From Gracilaria domingensis (Eukaryota; Rhodophyta; Florideophyceae; Gracilariales; Gracilariaceae): DNA of 64,000 bases. How positions within the stretch are numbered: the first letter of the stretch is position 1; every line of letters begins with the position of its first letter. The notes below the pieces were generated by a model. The model ran no database searches. It was given only the letters and a program-made list of their open reading frames with translations, and had not been told where the DNA came from. The DNA lies in contig VCMS01000023.1 of assembly GCA_022539475.1 (NCBI GenBank), positions 248,001 to 312,000 on the forward strand, read 5' to 3'. Below are positions 39,843 through 51,021 of the stretch, piece after piece. A program made the position numbers and the translations under genes.

Positions 39843-41453
39843 GCGCGCGCGCGCGCGCGCGGCGCGCGCGCCACCTCGCCGCGCGCCGCCGCCGCCGCCG
39901 CCGCCGCCGCGGAGAGGGCGGCTGGCGCCGTGGCGCGGCGCGCGTCACGCGCGCCGCGCGCGCCGCCGCGTCAGCGCCGCCAGTGCGCGCAGGCGCGCGC
40001 GCGCGGCAGCGGGCGCCGAGCGGGCGCGGCGCGGGCGCGGCGCTCACGTCACGTCTTACGTGATGCGAATGCATTCCAATGCGGCGCACGGCGCGCGCAA
40101 GCGAGCTGGCGGCGGCGGCGGCGCGGCCAATCACGCGCGCGCGCGGCGCGCGGCGGCGGGCGCCAGCTGTACACGCGCGCGCGCGGCTCGAGAGTGTAAA
40201 TGGCGCGCCGCGCCAGTGTGCAAGCGCAGCGGCGCGCGCGCGGCCGCCACCCGCGCGCGCGCCACCGTGGCGCCGCCGCGCGGTGCGTCCGCGGCGCGGC
40301 GGCGGCGCGGCGCGGCGCGAGCGCGCGACCAGCGGGCGACTAGCGCGCGCGCGGCGCATGACGTAGCGCGCGCGCGGCGCGCGCGTGCGCCATAGAATGA
40401 CGCGCACTGGCGCGCCGTTCCACCGGCTGATTTTGCGCGCCGGCGCGGCGGCGCGCACGCGCGCGGTCAGCACCGGCGCTATTTTGGGCGCGCGGCCGCG
40501 CCGTCGAGCGCGTCAAACGCGCGCCACCAGGCGCGCCGCCCTCCGCGCGCGCGTGTCGTGCGATTATAGGCGTAGGCGGCGGCGCCATGGTGGCGGCGCG
40601 CGTCGCGCGCCGCCATTCCACCTGCCGCACGCGCCCTCATCGAGCCGTTGTGGAATGCAACTGATCATTCAGCGTTGACAGCGCCAAGACGTATGTTATG
40701 CCCGGTGCGCGCAACACGTACGTGGTGCTCAAGTCGTACCGAGGTGCAACTCATACCCGTGCGCTCCTCCTGCTGTGAATGAAAAAAAAAGGGAACAAAG
40801 TTAGAAACCGCGTGGACCATCGTGAACCATCGTGACGGCGCGTCCACGCGTGGAATCGGGCGCGCGCCATCGCGCGAAGCGTAATCGCTCCTCTATCACT
40901 TGGCAAAGATGTAATCGGCGGCACAACGCCTGCTTGCGCCAGCCGCGCCGACCCCGCCGCATCTCCGGGCACGCAGATATAATACTGGCGCACTTTCGAC
41001 GCGTTTCCGAGCCGTGCATACACAACAAGCTCGCGTTTGTTGCCACTTTCTCCTTCTTTGCTTCGCCGTTCAGATCCAGATCAGCGCGCGGCGCGCGCGC
41101 GCGCGCCGCGTGGCCACGCCGGCCGCGTGTGCGCGTGTCCACGCCGGCGCGCACCGTCAGCCGCGCGCGACAAGTGGCGCCGCACGGGCGGCGCGCGCGC
41201 TTACGTCATGCGCGCGTGCGCGCCGCGCCGCGTTTTGCGCTTTTTGTTGTTCACGAATTCACTGCCGGCGCCGCAGGCGGCGCGCCCGCTGGCCGGCCTG
41301 CCGCCCGCCCGTTGCCACCCCGCCCCCTTCGCGCCCGCCAGCCGCAGCGCAGCAGCCCTCCCTCGCGCCCAGCGCGCGCGCGCCCCCGAGCCTTTCGTGC
41401 CTCGCCGTCCTTCCCCCCCCTTCCCCCCCCCCCTTCCCCCTTCCCGCCGCGCC
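39843..41453. promoter_or_regulatory. GC island between divergent cyclin and proline-rich genes
   Basis: 1.6 kb, with 39843-40620 almost wholly GCGCGC/GGCGCC. It then becomes moderate and turns GC-rich and pyrimidine-rich again just before 41454 (C-runs at 41405-41440). All long frames here are Arg/Ala-rich on both strands. It probably contains the shared promoters. No TATA box is convincing. Confidence 0.55.
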
Positions 41454-42461
41454 ATGCCGCAGCCGTCGCAGTACCAGGCGCGCCGCCTGCTGGAGCTCGT
41501 CAGCCTCAACCGCTCGCGCGTGCGCCACTCCGACCACGTCGACGTCGACCACTGGGCGCGCTCCAACCCCCCGCTGCAGGGCATCGCCTACCACGACCGC
41601 CACACCGCCCGCCACACCCTGTACAGCGGCCAGCTCGGCGCCGTGCCGCTCGCCGCGCCGCCGCCGCCGCCGCCGCCGCTGCACGAGCACCACGCCGCCG
41701 CGCGCCAGGACGTGCACACGGCCGACATCGCGCCCAGCCAGCCCCTCCGCGCCGCGCACCGCCTGCCGCGCGTGGAGAGCGCCGGCTCCAAGATGTCCAA
41801 GGTGTCGTCCGCGCCGTCGTTCGGCAAGATGGGCGAGCCGCTGTCCGGCAGCTCCATTCGCCTGGACGAAGAGCCCAATCTGCCGCCGCACGCGCCGCCG
41901 CACCACCGCAACACCGCCAGTCGCGTCACGCCCGCCGAGTACGAGGAGTTTGGATCGGAGGCGCTCATCACCAACGTGTACGACGACGTGGAGGAGGACT
42001 TTGACGACGGCACGCCCAGCAACCTCTTCCGCCAGATTGGCCCCAGCATCAGCATGGCTCACGGCATCGACTGCGCGCACGCGCCGCCAGAACTGGCCGA
42101 GAGCCACGACGATCACTTCCAGCCCGTCGATCAGCCCCCGCAACCATCGCCCCCCGCCTTCAACCAAGCGCCGCCCGCCACCCAATCGTCGCCCACCCCT
42201 GTACAACACCACCAGCACGCGCCCCACACAGCGGAGCCTCCCTTGTCGCCGTCGCAGCAGATTGGCAGCATGCGAGGCGAGACGGGAAAGATTGCCACCC
42301 CGCCTCCTCCAATGCTGCCGCCAGCGTCGCTTCCGCCCGCCATGCCGCGCACAAACGTGCCGCCTCCGCCGCCGCCACCGCCGCCGCCACCGCCAGTTAC
42401 TTCGGTGCGATCGTACGGTGACACCGATAGTATTCCACCGCCACCAAACGTTCCTTATTCG

Positions 42462-42493
<32 letters not shown>

Positions 42494-42638
42494 GTCGTAC
42501 GAGTACTCAAAGAGCGCAATGACAAAGGGCGTTGAATATGATGGCACGGCAGGCTATGAGAAGGACGTTGGCGCCGTGATTGTGCGCGAGGAACACCGTT
42601 ACACTGGCGAAGTGGGAGAGGCTTTTGTGGGCTCATGA
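41454..42638 (+). CDS. Proline-rich, mostly disordered protein (394 aa)
   Basis: ATG at 41454, right after a C-rich leader. Codon use shifts from strongly GC-biased to normal along the gene. Features: poly-Pro tracts (residues ~67-74 and ~303-315), an acidic patch VYDDVEEDFDDG (~180-192), a poly-Asn run (~335-345) from (AAC)n and His/Gln-rich stretches. Short ordered-looking pieces such as MPQPSQYQARRLLELVSLNRSRVRHSD at the N-terminus and VGAVIVREEHRYTGEVGEAFVGS at the C-terminus may be motifs. Poly-Pro tracts bind profilin, SH3 or WW domains, so a cytoskeletal or signalling adaptor role is possible. I do not recognise the family. Confidence 0.6.
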
Positions 42639-43354
42639 ACTGGTTATGATACTTTTTTCTTTTTCTTTTGTGATGCTATCGATGTTGAAGCTTTTGGTTC
42701 TCTAACTCTGCGCTCTTGTTCAATTCCATATGTTTGTTGTAAACATGTTATCATTGCCCGTCCTCCATCACGAGGAGCAATCACGCAACGTCATGTTGCG
42801 CCATCGACCACTCATCGGCTGTGAGCCATGGCCTTGATGGCAGAACTGGGAAGGCGCACGGCGCCGCGCGTGCTGCTTTAAAAAGTGCGCCGCGCGTATA
42901 ATCCGCGAATCACTGCGTGCGCCCCATCTGCGCGCGCAGTTGCGCAAAATATCTTGCCCGCCTCTCGGCTCGCGCCCCGCCGCGCCGCGCGTTCCATCGT
43001 GGCTCGCTACCCCCGTCGCAACGCCGCGTTACGATTACATATCGCGCAACTGCTGTCGCTGAGCTCGTGGTCGAGCCGTGGCCGAGTATCTTGCGCCGGC
43101 GCCGCCGTGACAACCCCCTTGTAACCCCAACTCGTCCTGCCTCCCGACTCGTGCACCCCGTACCACCCCCACGGCTGCGCCGCTACATTCGCTTGCAGCA
43201 AAAGGCGCGAGGCGGCGACGCAAAAATCTCCGCCGTCCGCACGGTCCGCATCCGGCGCGCCCTCGGGCCGAGGCCCCCCCGGCTGTCCATGCGCATGAAT
43301 TTGGAAGCGTGCGCGTGGAATAGAGATACTTCTGATGTCATATCCCCGCCAAAA
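42639..43354. promoter_or_regulatory. Upstream region of the UvrC gene
   Basis: Contains a TATA-like CTTTAAAAAG near 42876-42885 and GTATAATCC near 42896-42904. The reading frame of UvrC is open through 42917-43354, but the translation there is Arg/Pro-rich low complexity. That stretch is more likely 5' UTR than coding. Confidence 0.45.
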
Positions 43355-45526
43355 ATGTTGACGTTTCTCGTGCAAGCGCTGCCCCGAAATCAGTTCCGCA
43401 ACAACGTCATCCCGCAGTCCACATGCGTGCGCGCTGCAACCGGTCACGCTCGCTTCCGCTGCTGCGCCGTTCCAAACGCTTCCCACTCGCTTCACTCGCT
43501 TTCCCACGCGCTACGGGTGGCGCCGTCGGAACCAGGCGTCTACCGTTTTCTAGACGAAAACAACCGCGCCCTCTACGTGGGGAAAGCACGTCGAATTCGA
43601 GCGCGCCTTCGCCAGTACCTCACCTTGTCGCCACATACAGCTGCGGAAGTCACCCCGGCTCAAAATGTCTCCCCTCGAATTCGCACCATGCTCGACGCCG
43701 CCGCCTCCGTCGACTTTATCATTACAAATACCGAGGCCGCCGCGCTTGCTTTGGAAGCCTCCATAGTCCATGAAACGCAGCCGTTTTACAACGTTTTGCT
43801 CAAGGATGACCGCCGACATCCGTACGTCTTGATCACGCTTTCGGAGACTTACCCGCGCATCACGATGACCAGAAGTAGGAAAACAAGTAGCAAACTCGAT
43901 AGAATATACGGACCGTTCGTCAACGAAAACGTGCTGCGCAAGTTACTCACCGTCATACACGCCACATTCCCACTTCGTCAACGACAGAAGAAACTCTTTT
44001 CCGACCGTCCATGCATCAACTATGACCTTGGGAGATGCCCGGGCGTCTGCCAACAACTCGTAACGCCGGAAGTTTACAGAAACACAATCGACAAGGTTCA
44101 CAAGTTGTTTTCCGGTCGAATAGCAGAGGTTGTCAGCGAATTACGTACCGAGATGTCACATCATTCTTCATTGCTGCAATACGAACAAGCGGCAGTTATT
44201 CGCGATCGCATCGCCAGTCTCGAGAATGCTTTTGGCGATGCGATGGGTCTTCAAGATGCTTTCGGAGACGTGCAAGAAGCATCTGCGATTATTTCTCCCA
44301 ACTCAACTTCTTCGCGCGATATTTTTGCCATTTCCACGAGCGACGCCGCTTGCAAAGTTGTTCTCTTCCAAGTCAGAAGCGGCAAAGTGATTTCGAGACT
44401 TGTCTTCTCTGTGAATCCGACGGCTGAAGACGCAGAGTTGCTCAATGCAGTACTGACCGCTCACTATGCCCGTCTCATCCATTCCATGGAAATCCCTGAA
44501 GAGCTTGTGCTCTGTACCCCAACAGCAGATAGGACGCTGTTGGAAACAGCACTAAGTGAGAAGAGAGGGAAGAAGGTCGTTGTCAAGAGTAAGAAGGGAG
44601 AACCTCTAGCGAGAATCGTTCAAAGAAATGCGGATATGGAGGTAAACATTGAACGGGATCGAATGCATGACGCTGCAAGAGATCTGAGGGCTCTTGAGGA
44701 CTTGATTAAACCATACCTGCACTCACTCAAAGTATCCCATAGTGCTCCTGGTTCGTCACAACAACACTCCTTGCAACACCACAATGCCTTGGAGAGAATA
44801 GAATGCTTCGATATTTCCCACACCAGTGGTTCGAATGCAGTAGGGTCAATGGCTGTGTTTCTAAACGGCTCACCATGTTTATCACAATATCGAAGATATA
44901 ATCTCGGGCCGCAAACTTCGTACCAAGGTCACCCTGACGACTATGCCTCTCTGTACGAAACACTCACGAGAAGATTCGCACGCTTCGGGGCTGAGCTTGG
45001 CACCAGTGTAGATGATCGCTCTCTCCCACAACTAGTCATCATAGACGGTGGCAAAGGCCAACTCACTTCTGCTGTAGAAGCCTTGCGCGCACTCGGTCTC
45101 CACGGAAAAGTGCCGCTCATAAGCATCGCCAAGGGGGAGGAAGCCGTTTTTGTGCATGGTGAGAAACAGGCAATCAATTATGATTCCCATTCAGGAACGC
45201 ATGTAATGTGCGATGGGGTGCGTCTTATCTGTCGTTTAAGGGATGAAGCCCATCGAACAGCCCTCATGGCACACAGAAACAGACGAGGAAGGCAGGCTTT
45301 GAAATCCGGGCTTGATTCCGTCTCTGGCCTCGGCCCTCGGAAACGAGCTTCACTCTTGGAGCATTTCAATGGAAGCGTGGAAGCAGTCGCCAACGCTCTA
45401 CCAAACCAGCTGTCGCAGGCCCCTGGTATAGGGCCCGCTCTTGCAGATAGATTATACTCCCACTTTCGTCACCACACCACCGGAAATAGCAGCCTACATG
45501 TCAAAGACATTTTGAGTTCTTCGTAA
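43355..45526 (+). CDS. uvrC: Bacterial-type UvrC excinuclease, probably plastid-targeted
   Basis: A 723-aa protein from the ATG at 43355 (A at -3). Residues 1-~50 start MLTFLVQALPRNQF with Phe4, Ser/Arg/Asn-rich, a red-algal plastid transit peptide type. UvrC makes the 3' and 5' incisions around UvrB-bound DNA damage. All parts are present: a GIY-YIG domain (GVY 61-63, ALYVGKA 72-78, Arg and the terminal Glu/Asn region), a UVR domain (LLQYEQAAVIRDRIASLE), the RNase H-like endonuclease domain (IECFDISHTSG, with its catalytic Asp, near residue 482; VIIDGGKGQ near 561; LRDEAHRTALMAHR) and a double helix-hairpin-helix (SGLGPRKRASLLEHF, APGIGPALADRLYSHF). E. coli UvrC is 610 aa; the excess is the leader and small insertions. 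It has no intron. Convergent with the next gene. Confidence 0.92.
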   Translation: MLTFLVQALPRNQFRNNVIPQSTCVRAATGHARFRCCAVPNASHSLHSLSHALRVAPSEPGVYRFLDENNRALYVGKARRIRARLRQYLTLSPHTAAEVTPAQNVSPRIRTMLDAAASVDFIITNTEAAALALEASIVHETQPFYNVLLKDDRRHPYVLITLSETYPRITMTRSRKTSSKLDRIYGPFVNENVLRKLLTVIHATFPLRQRQKKLFSDRPCINYDLGRCPGVCQQLVTPEVYRNTIDKVHKLFSGRIAEVVSELRTEMSHHSSLLQYEQAAVIRDRIASLENAFGDAMGLQDAFGDVQEASAIISPNSTSSRDIFAISTSDAACKVVLFQVRSGKVISRLVFSVNPTAEDAELLNAVLTAHYARLIHSMEIPEELVLCTPTADRTLLETALSEKRGKKVVVKSKKGEPLARIVQRNADMEVNIERDRMHDAARDLRALEDLIKPYLHSLKVSHSAPGSSQQHSLQHHNALERIECFDISHTSGSNAVGSMAVFLNGSPCLSQYRRYNLGPQTSYQGHPDDYASLYETLTRRFARFGAELGTSVDDRSLPQLVIIDGGKGQLTSAVEALRALGLHGKVPLISIAKGEEAVFVHGEKQAINYDSHSGTHVMCDGVRLICRLRDEAHRTALMAHRNRRGRQALKSGLDSVSGLGPRKRASLLEHFNGSVEAVANALPNQLSQAPGIGPALADRLYSHFRHHTTGNSSLHVKDILSSS

Positions 45527-45754
45527 ATGCGTTCCTAGCACGATGGTGAACTATGATACGCGCGACAGTCCTGTGCACAAGGCCATTATGCGATATTGGT
45601 AAGAACCATACCCATTAGAATTCAAGAACGGTTTTTCACAAGTCAGAATGAAGAGTTCACCCTTGTGATGAAATCCATCGATCTCATGAGCGCCGGGAAT
45701 GGACGACCAGACAAGTTCTCATTCCAGATTCTCCGATATCCAAATCTACTAATG

Positions 45755-47133
45755 TCACACAGACATACTCATGGGTTTCTCGTTGGGGCTTTCAATCGTT
45801 GGAGAACCATTCTTCGTATCGCGACGATTGTTTCCTTCCGCCTTGCTGGCGTTCTGCACAGAGTCACGACATTGTTCAGCAGCTGCCAAGCACCGCTCCC
45901 GAGTTTGTTTGGTCACCAAGTCGCAAGAGTTAGTAGAAGGCTGAATCAAATCTTCTTTATCTGCGCTTCCCTTCTCTTCTAATGAAGCTGGATTTCGGAC
46001 GGTAGCTTGCATACTGGACCTTACATCTGGGGAACTCATGTTTCGGCGAGGTGTGTCCATCTCAAGAGTTTTCGCTACGACAACACGTCGTTCCTTCTCG
46101 ATTTCCCAACGTCTTTTTTGCGAGTGGGAGAGAGTAGGTTTCTTCTTCGGAGATGATCTCTGGGTCTTCGCGAGTCCCTCGACACGATCGCTCTCTGGTG
46201 TCTCTGGCACCACGTTCGGAGTCCTCTGGCAGTCTTCGTCCCCAGATGGCAAGAGCTTTTGAGACTGAGATTGCTTACCCTCAGGACGAATAGTGTTTCC
46301 TTTCGAAACATCCAGCGTGCGTTGCGTCGTCGAAACCTCCTTCGGGTTTGCATTTGTGTTTGGTACGGCTGCTTGTTCTACATCCTGGCATGTCCAAGAC
46401 TTGTTTAGATATTCAAGCATTGAATCCCCACCACATGCAATAGAAGATATGCGCGTTCCAAGTTCTTTGAGAACAACAGCTCTGATCCATAGTAGTCTTT
46501 GCGTCAGTAATCACGCAGTGCTCCGTAAATCCCAGAGAAGGCCAATACTTACTTCAACTTTGCTTTTTCCACACATTCACGGAGTGAGGGGTCATTTAGA
46601 GCTTTCCTTCGAATTGTATCGTCAAAAACCTTGTAGGCTTTGTGAGCGCTATTACGGACGTTCATGCAGGCCTCACAAAGAGTTTTCAGCTCTTCGTACA
46701 GCGCTCTGATATGTTTCCGAACTTTTACTATGGCCGAGAGCAATTCATCCAATGCTCTATCACAGAAGTACACCTGCACGACCAAGTATTTGTCGGGAGC
46801 ATGATAGAAACGGTCTCGCAGGTCTGTGATGCGACTAAACTGAGCCAAAAGCTCTTCATGTGTGCGAATGGTGAAATCCAGAGCTTTTCCAACGCATATG
46901 GCCTGGTCACATATTTCAATTTCGTCATCCCAGAACTGAATCTGTCCTTCCAACTGCTTTGGTATTGCTGAAAGCCGAACAATAAACATTAGAACATTTA
47001 CATTTCGACATCTCTATTGGCATTCCTTCAACTTACACAATATGTCCTCGAAGCGACTTTGACCAGGTCTTACTGGGCCATCTCTGACATACTTCAGCAG
47101 CTGCTTCTCTTGATTATCCGGACTTCTGTTCAT
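45755..47133 (-). CDS. Uncharacterised coiled-coil protein (3 exons)
   Basis: Exons 47037-47133, 46553-46967 and 45755-46496 give 417 aa with intact frame. Both introns are short (69 and 56 bp) with GTAAGT donors and CAG/AAG acceptors. The N-terminal ~205 residues are strongly helical with coiled-coil heptads (KQLEGQIQFWDDEIEICDQ, LAQFSRITDLRDRFYH, IRALYEELKTLCEACMNV, LLWIRAVVLKELGTRI), resembling structural or complex-forming proteins. The C-terminal ~210 residues are disordered, Ser/Thr/Lys/Pro-rich with basic clusters (SPKKKPTLSHSQKRRWEIEKERR). I do not recognise the family; kinetochore or spindle subunits look broadly similar, but this is only an impression. The coding end is 228 bp from the UvrC stop. 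Confidence 0.65.
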
Positions 47134-47334
47134 AATAATCGCCCTTGGCACGAGAACTCGAACACATGCTAGGACTACGAGGGTTCAAGAACGACACGAT
47201 CACCACGATCAGCTGTATTCTTTAGATGCTCTCAGAGCTCATTGTCACAGTGTCACACACTGTTGAGCAGTTCGTATCAGAAACTGTAAGCAGAATTCGT
47301 CATTTCTTTGCAAAACCCAGTCTTTGCATGCCTT
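47134..47334. other. Upstream region of the coiled-coil gene
   Basis: Short spacer before the mobile-DNA region. No gene or clear promoter element. Confidence 0.4.
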
Positions 47335-47886
47335 GGTGTAACAGAACAATCTGGCTAGTGGCCGTGATTCTTAGTGGACAACCGGTCCAAGAAAACAGGC
47401 CTCATTAATAGTATGTTTACTAGACTAATCAGTGCTAAATGATAAAGTTTTTTCTACTCATAGATTACTACGTATATATAACAAGGCTTCTGTGAGAAAT
47501 AACTTACTTTTGATAGAAAAGTACGGCCATAATATAGCATAAACTATATAATAAAAATATTCTTCCTACCCGTGACGGCTGGGCTGGTCGCGCTTGCTTC
47601 TACGAGCTGGTGGTGCGGCTGAAAAATGGCAAGCAACACAAGGAGAGTTGCTCAGACTTCCCCGGGATAAAGTCACAGACGGTTTAAATAGAGAGTAAGT
47701 AGCTCAAAACGAGCTTAGATCCCCGATTCTAAACCAAACGTATACATAGTAATCTATGAGTAGAAAAATCTTTGTCATTTAGCACTGATAAGTCAAGTAA
47801 ACACACTTTTAAGGAGGCATGTTTTCTTGCCCCAATTTTCCACTAAAAATTATAGTTACTAGCCAGATGTTTTTGTTACAACTGGT
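47335..47886. repeat. Foldback structure with an inverted element-B LTR core
   Basis: Arms of about 145 bp (47335-47478 and 47741-47886) are inverted copies of each other. Each carries AGTAATCTATGAGTAGAAAA, CATTTAGCACTGAT and CACTA...AGCCAGAT blocks. Between them lies a ~260-bp core that is an inverted, diverged copy of the element-B LTR at 48735-49000 (shared blocks include GGTAGGAAGAATATTTTTAT and the CAGCCGCACCACCAGC block). This looks like an old solo LTR or a foldback derivative. Confidence 0.75.
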
Positions 47887-48660
47887 CCTATTTTCAATTT
47901 GACATTTGTTGCCACATGATTTTATTCAATAGAACCAAAATTGTTTTTCTATATTTTCCGTTTTCTTTCTTTTCCGTTTTTATGCTCCTTTTTGTATTTC
48001 TGTATTTTTGATTTTTGTTTTGTTTTGTTTCTTTGCTCTTTGGCCCTTTGTATTGAATATATTTACATCGTAATCTTTTCGCACTGGAAATAGAATTTAA
48101 GAGTGTTCTGCAGACCCTAAAAATAGAATCGTGGGAACAACGTCTTGATTAGCATTAGCTTGTATAACGACTTTAACTAGTTGTAAATGGCAGGCGTTTT
48201 TGTAAATGGAAGTATCCTTCGATAGCAAAAAAAATAAATTCGGGGTAGAAATGTTTCCTCAAATGCTGCTGTTAAGCTAGAGAGATAATTTTCACGTATA
48301 GCAGGAATTATTTTATTGGTCGCTTCAGAAGAATAGGAGGCCATGAATTTGATAATATACAAGTGATAAGTGGAATATATTAGAAAGTATTAGATGTTGG
48401 CAATGATGGTCTTCTTGGATTCTTGAAGTATAGAATGAGAACTTCCGCCCCGCTAAAGTAATATTACGTAGTTCGTCATTATTCTGATTCATTTTTTCTT
48501 TCTATCATCCTTTTCCTTGAGGATGGAGTATTCATTACTGCTTTATAGAGTGAGTGCTTCTCTTTTACATCTTAGGAGCTGGAGCAGAAAAAGGTGCCGG
48601 TGCACTTGCACTAAATTTGGGATCTTGTATACTTGGGTGACCTTCGTCTTCGTTTATAAC
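47887..48660. other. AT-rich stretch, no gene seen
   Basis: Unusually AT-rich compared with the host genes, with many TTTT runs. It probably belongs to decayed mobile DNA. No open frame of interest. Confidence 0.5.
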
Positions 48661-48663
48661 AAA

Positions 48664-49216
48664 ATGACTTAGTTCTTGGACCGGTTGTCCACTAAGAATC
48701 ATGGCCACTAGCCAGATTTTTCTGTTACATTATACGTCTAGTTTAGAATCGGGGGTTTTAGCCCGTCTTGGGCTCCCCACTCTCTATATAAACCGTCTCC
48801 GATTTCCTCCAGGGGAAGTCGGAGCAACTCTCCTCGCATCGCTTGCCATCTTTCAGCCGCACCACCAGCACGTAGAAGCGAGCGCGACCAGCCCAGCCGT
48901 CCCAGGTAGGAAGAATATTTTTATTATATAATTTATGCTATTTTATCACTGTATTTCTCCATCAAAAGTAAGTTATTTCCCACAGAAGCCTTGATATAAG
49001 TGGTCGCATTGCCCGGGCTGTTGCCCGTTTACGAACTATAGATACTGACCAAGTCATTCTATTTCTACAGTGAGTTCTAAGGAGAACAAGAAATACTTAA
49101 AAATTATTACGACCGAAGATGAGGATTTCGACACAGTATCTATAAAAAATATTGCAAAAAGTACTATTCCCCCACTTGGACTACCATCCTCGCAAATTAA
49201 TTTTGTTCTTGATATT
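48664..49216 (+). mobile_element. Element B (AT-rich Ty3/gypsy type), left part: LTR and leader
   Basis: An LTR-like sequence (about 48678-49000) with a TATA box (CTATATAAAC, 48784-48793), repeated in inverted form at 47.3-47.9 kb. A leader and the beginning of a coding region follow and run up to the insertion point of element A at 49217. The right part resumes at 60599. The element is old and decayed. LTR edges are approximate. Confidence 0.6.
49212..49216. repeat. Target site duplication of element A, left copy (ATATT)
   Basis: ATATT directly precedes the TGTGGA end of the left LTR. The same pentamer follows the right LTR at 60599-60603. Five bases is the usual size for Ty3/gypsy insertion. 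Confidence 0.9.
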
Positions 49217-50408
49217 TGTGGACACCATTTTTGGGGAAAACAGCGCGGGTGGTAACAAACCCCAGGAGAGCGACACAATAAATGCTCGAGAGTACCAGCC
49301 CAAAGGGCGACAGATTCACGTAGCTCAGATGCCTGCAGGAGCAGACAAGATAATCCCAAGATAGATGGAAACTCCCCGCAAACTGAAAGCAGGGGTAAGA
49401 ATCAACCGAGGATATGGCTCAGCGTCCGATACCGAGAGCCAGCACAACAACAGAAAGCAGGGCCAACAGACCAAGACACACAAGAGCTGTCGGCGGGACA
49501 ATAGTGTGGTAGGACTAAAGCGATGGAGTCTGTCGTCGATGCCACCACAAACCTAACAACCAGGCGAGGTAGCGACAGAAAGAAAACCAGCGCAATGCGT
49601 AACACTGCCAACGTCCGTCTGGGAGAACGGAGACGTAGTGATGGGTGATGGTCGCAATGTGCGAACGAGCCCAATGGAGGGCAGCACAAGGCGACTGGCT
49701 AGGGAACGGCGGGAGACCGGGCCGCCGGGAATAAGGAAATGTAGGGGGAAAGGCTGGTGGCAGGGAGGCGCAGACTGCGCTAAGGGAAGATGGGATTGCC
49801 AAAGGAAGGAAGGTTGTGGCGACGACGGAAGGGGAGGAAGAAAGGCGAGAGAGGCAAGGATGGGGGAAGTCGTCCAGAGGGGAAGTGATCTGCCCGAGTT
49901 GAGTTTGCAGCGAGCGCTCGAACTCGGGGGTTTATATCTACAATTGTGATAATGCATGGTCACCGCAAGCGAACACCTAATATCATCTTTCACCAAGGCA
50001 TTCAGAACGGCTCACCAGGTCAAATACTTGGTTGTGATACCGTTGTACGGTTCTTCGTTATGTCTCCTGTTCATTGGCTGTTGGTGATACGGTGCGCCGA
50101 TTGTCGTCTTGTGACAAACAACTTAATATTGCTCACCATGTCCATAATAGGTAATAATGTCAACGTACGGTTCTTCGTTATGTAGGTCGGTGGTTGGCCA
50201 GATTTCTTCTGGCTATTTAGGTTTTCAACTAGTCCTCCGGATGACATCCACCTTCCATGTCGTGCCATCGTGGCACTATCACGATTGTGCGTGCGTGACC
50301 AGTTATCATGGCGGTATATTCGATATTATAGTTACCCTTCGGTGCCTCTCAGGTCTGCCATGCTTCCCCTATCTTACCACCGCCTTTCAGGTGCCCATCT
50401 TTTGAACG

Positions 50409-50819
50409 ATGTCAACTCCAAACGAAGTTATTGCTACTATGACCGACGACGATACCGACCATTCCGATGTTCCGCGTGCCAAATCAACCGTCCTGATCGA
50501 GAGCGAAGCAAAAGAAGTTACTGCGGACGCCATTCAGCTCGAGGAGGATGCCGCATTTGCGAACGAAGACGACGTTGCCACTGAAGAACGTACCGAAGCG
50601 CAACTTTTCGCCTGCGAGGAGGCTCTATATGACTTCCTCTTCAAGCGTGGAATATCGATGGATGAGCTCAAAGACAATCTTAACGAGCTCCCAGTACTGT
50701 TCGTGCGCGGGATTGGTGTTGGGTTGGCGCTTTCCATGATGGTGCTACGCTCTCCCTCCCGCGCACGCGCGTTTCATCTCGTTCATGACGCTGTGAAAGC
50801 TTTGTTGTCCTCTGATTGA
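50409..50819 (+). CDS. Antisense ORF in element A LTR (left copy)
   Basis: A 136-aa frame beginning MSTPNEVIATMTDDDTDHSD lies in U3 on the strand opposite Gag-Pol. It is acidic over the first ~70 residues, then has a predicted helical part (ALYDFLFKRGISMDELKDNL) and a hydrophobic segment (FVRGIGVGLALSMMVLR). It resembles no family I know. Composition is ordinary, unlike the GC-hairpin part of the LTR, so it may be a real accessory gene or captured host sequence. Confidence 0.4.
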   Translation: MSTPNEVIATMTDDDTDHSDVPRAKSTVLIESEAKEVTADAIQLEEDAAFANEDDVATEERTEAQLFACEEALYDFLFKRGISMDELKDNLNELPVLFVRGIGVGLALSMMVLRSPSRARAFHLVHDAVKALLSSD

Positions 50820-51021
50820 TATCCCTTTCTCGTATCTTCGATTGCCTCTTTGTCACAGAACTCCTGCTTCTCGATTAAATTGATTTGTATCCCCTGGTTG
50901 TATGTGTTTCGACGCGCGCGACAGAGCGCGCCACAACTTTCTGAGCTCCCCGAAGAGAGCGCTCCACTCACTGTCCTCCAGCGTCAGGTGCTGCGCGCAC
51001 GTTCCTTTTCCTACCTTGAGG

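Noticed and set aside
38382-40473. Very long open frames (500-630 codons) opposite and overlapping the cyclin gene
   Set aside because: They are mirror frames of the GC-biased cyclin gene and of the GC island. Only the cyclin frame has domain signatures.
42917-43354. N-terminal extension of UvrC by about 146 codons
   Set aside because: The stretch is Arg/Pro-rich and overlaps the promoter-like region. The ATG at 43355 has a good context and gives a sensible transit peptide.
43355-45526. Bacterial contamination as the source of UvrC
   Set aside because: Flanking genes have spliceosomal-type introns and eukaryotic domains. The leader is organelle-type and composition matches the neighbours.
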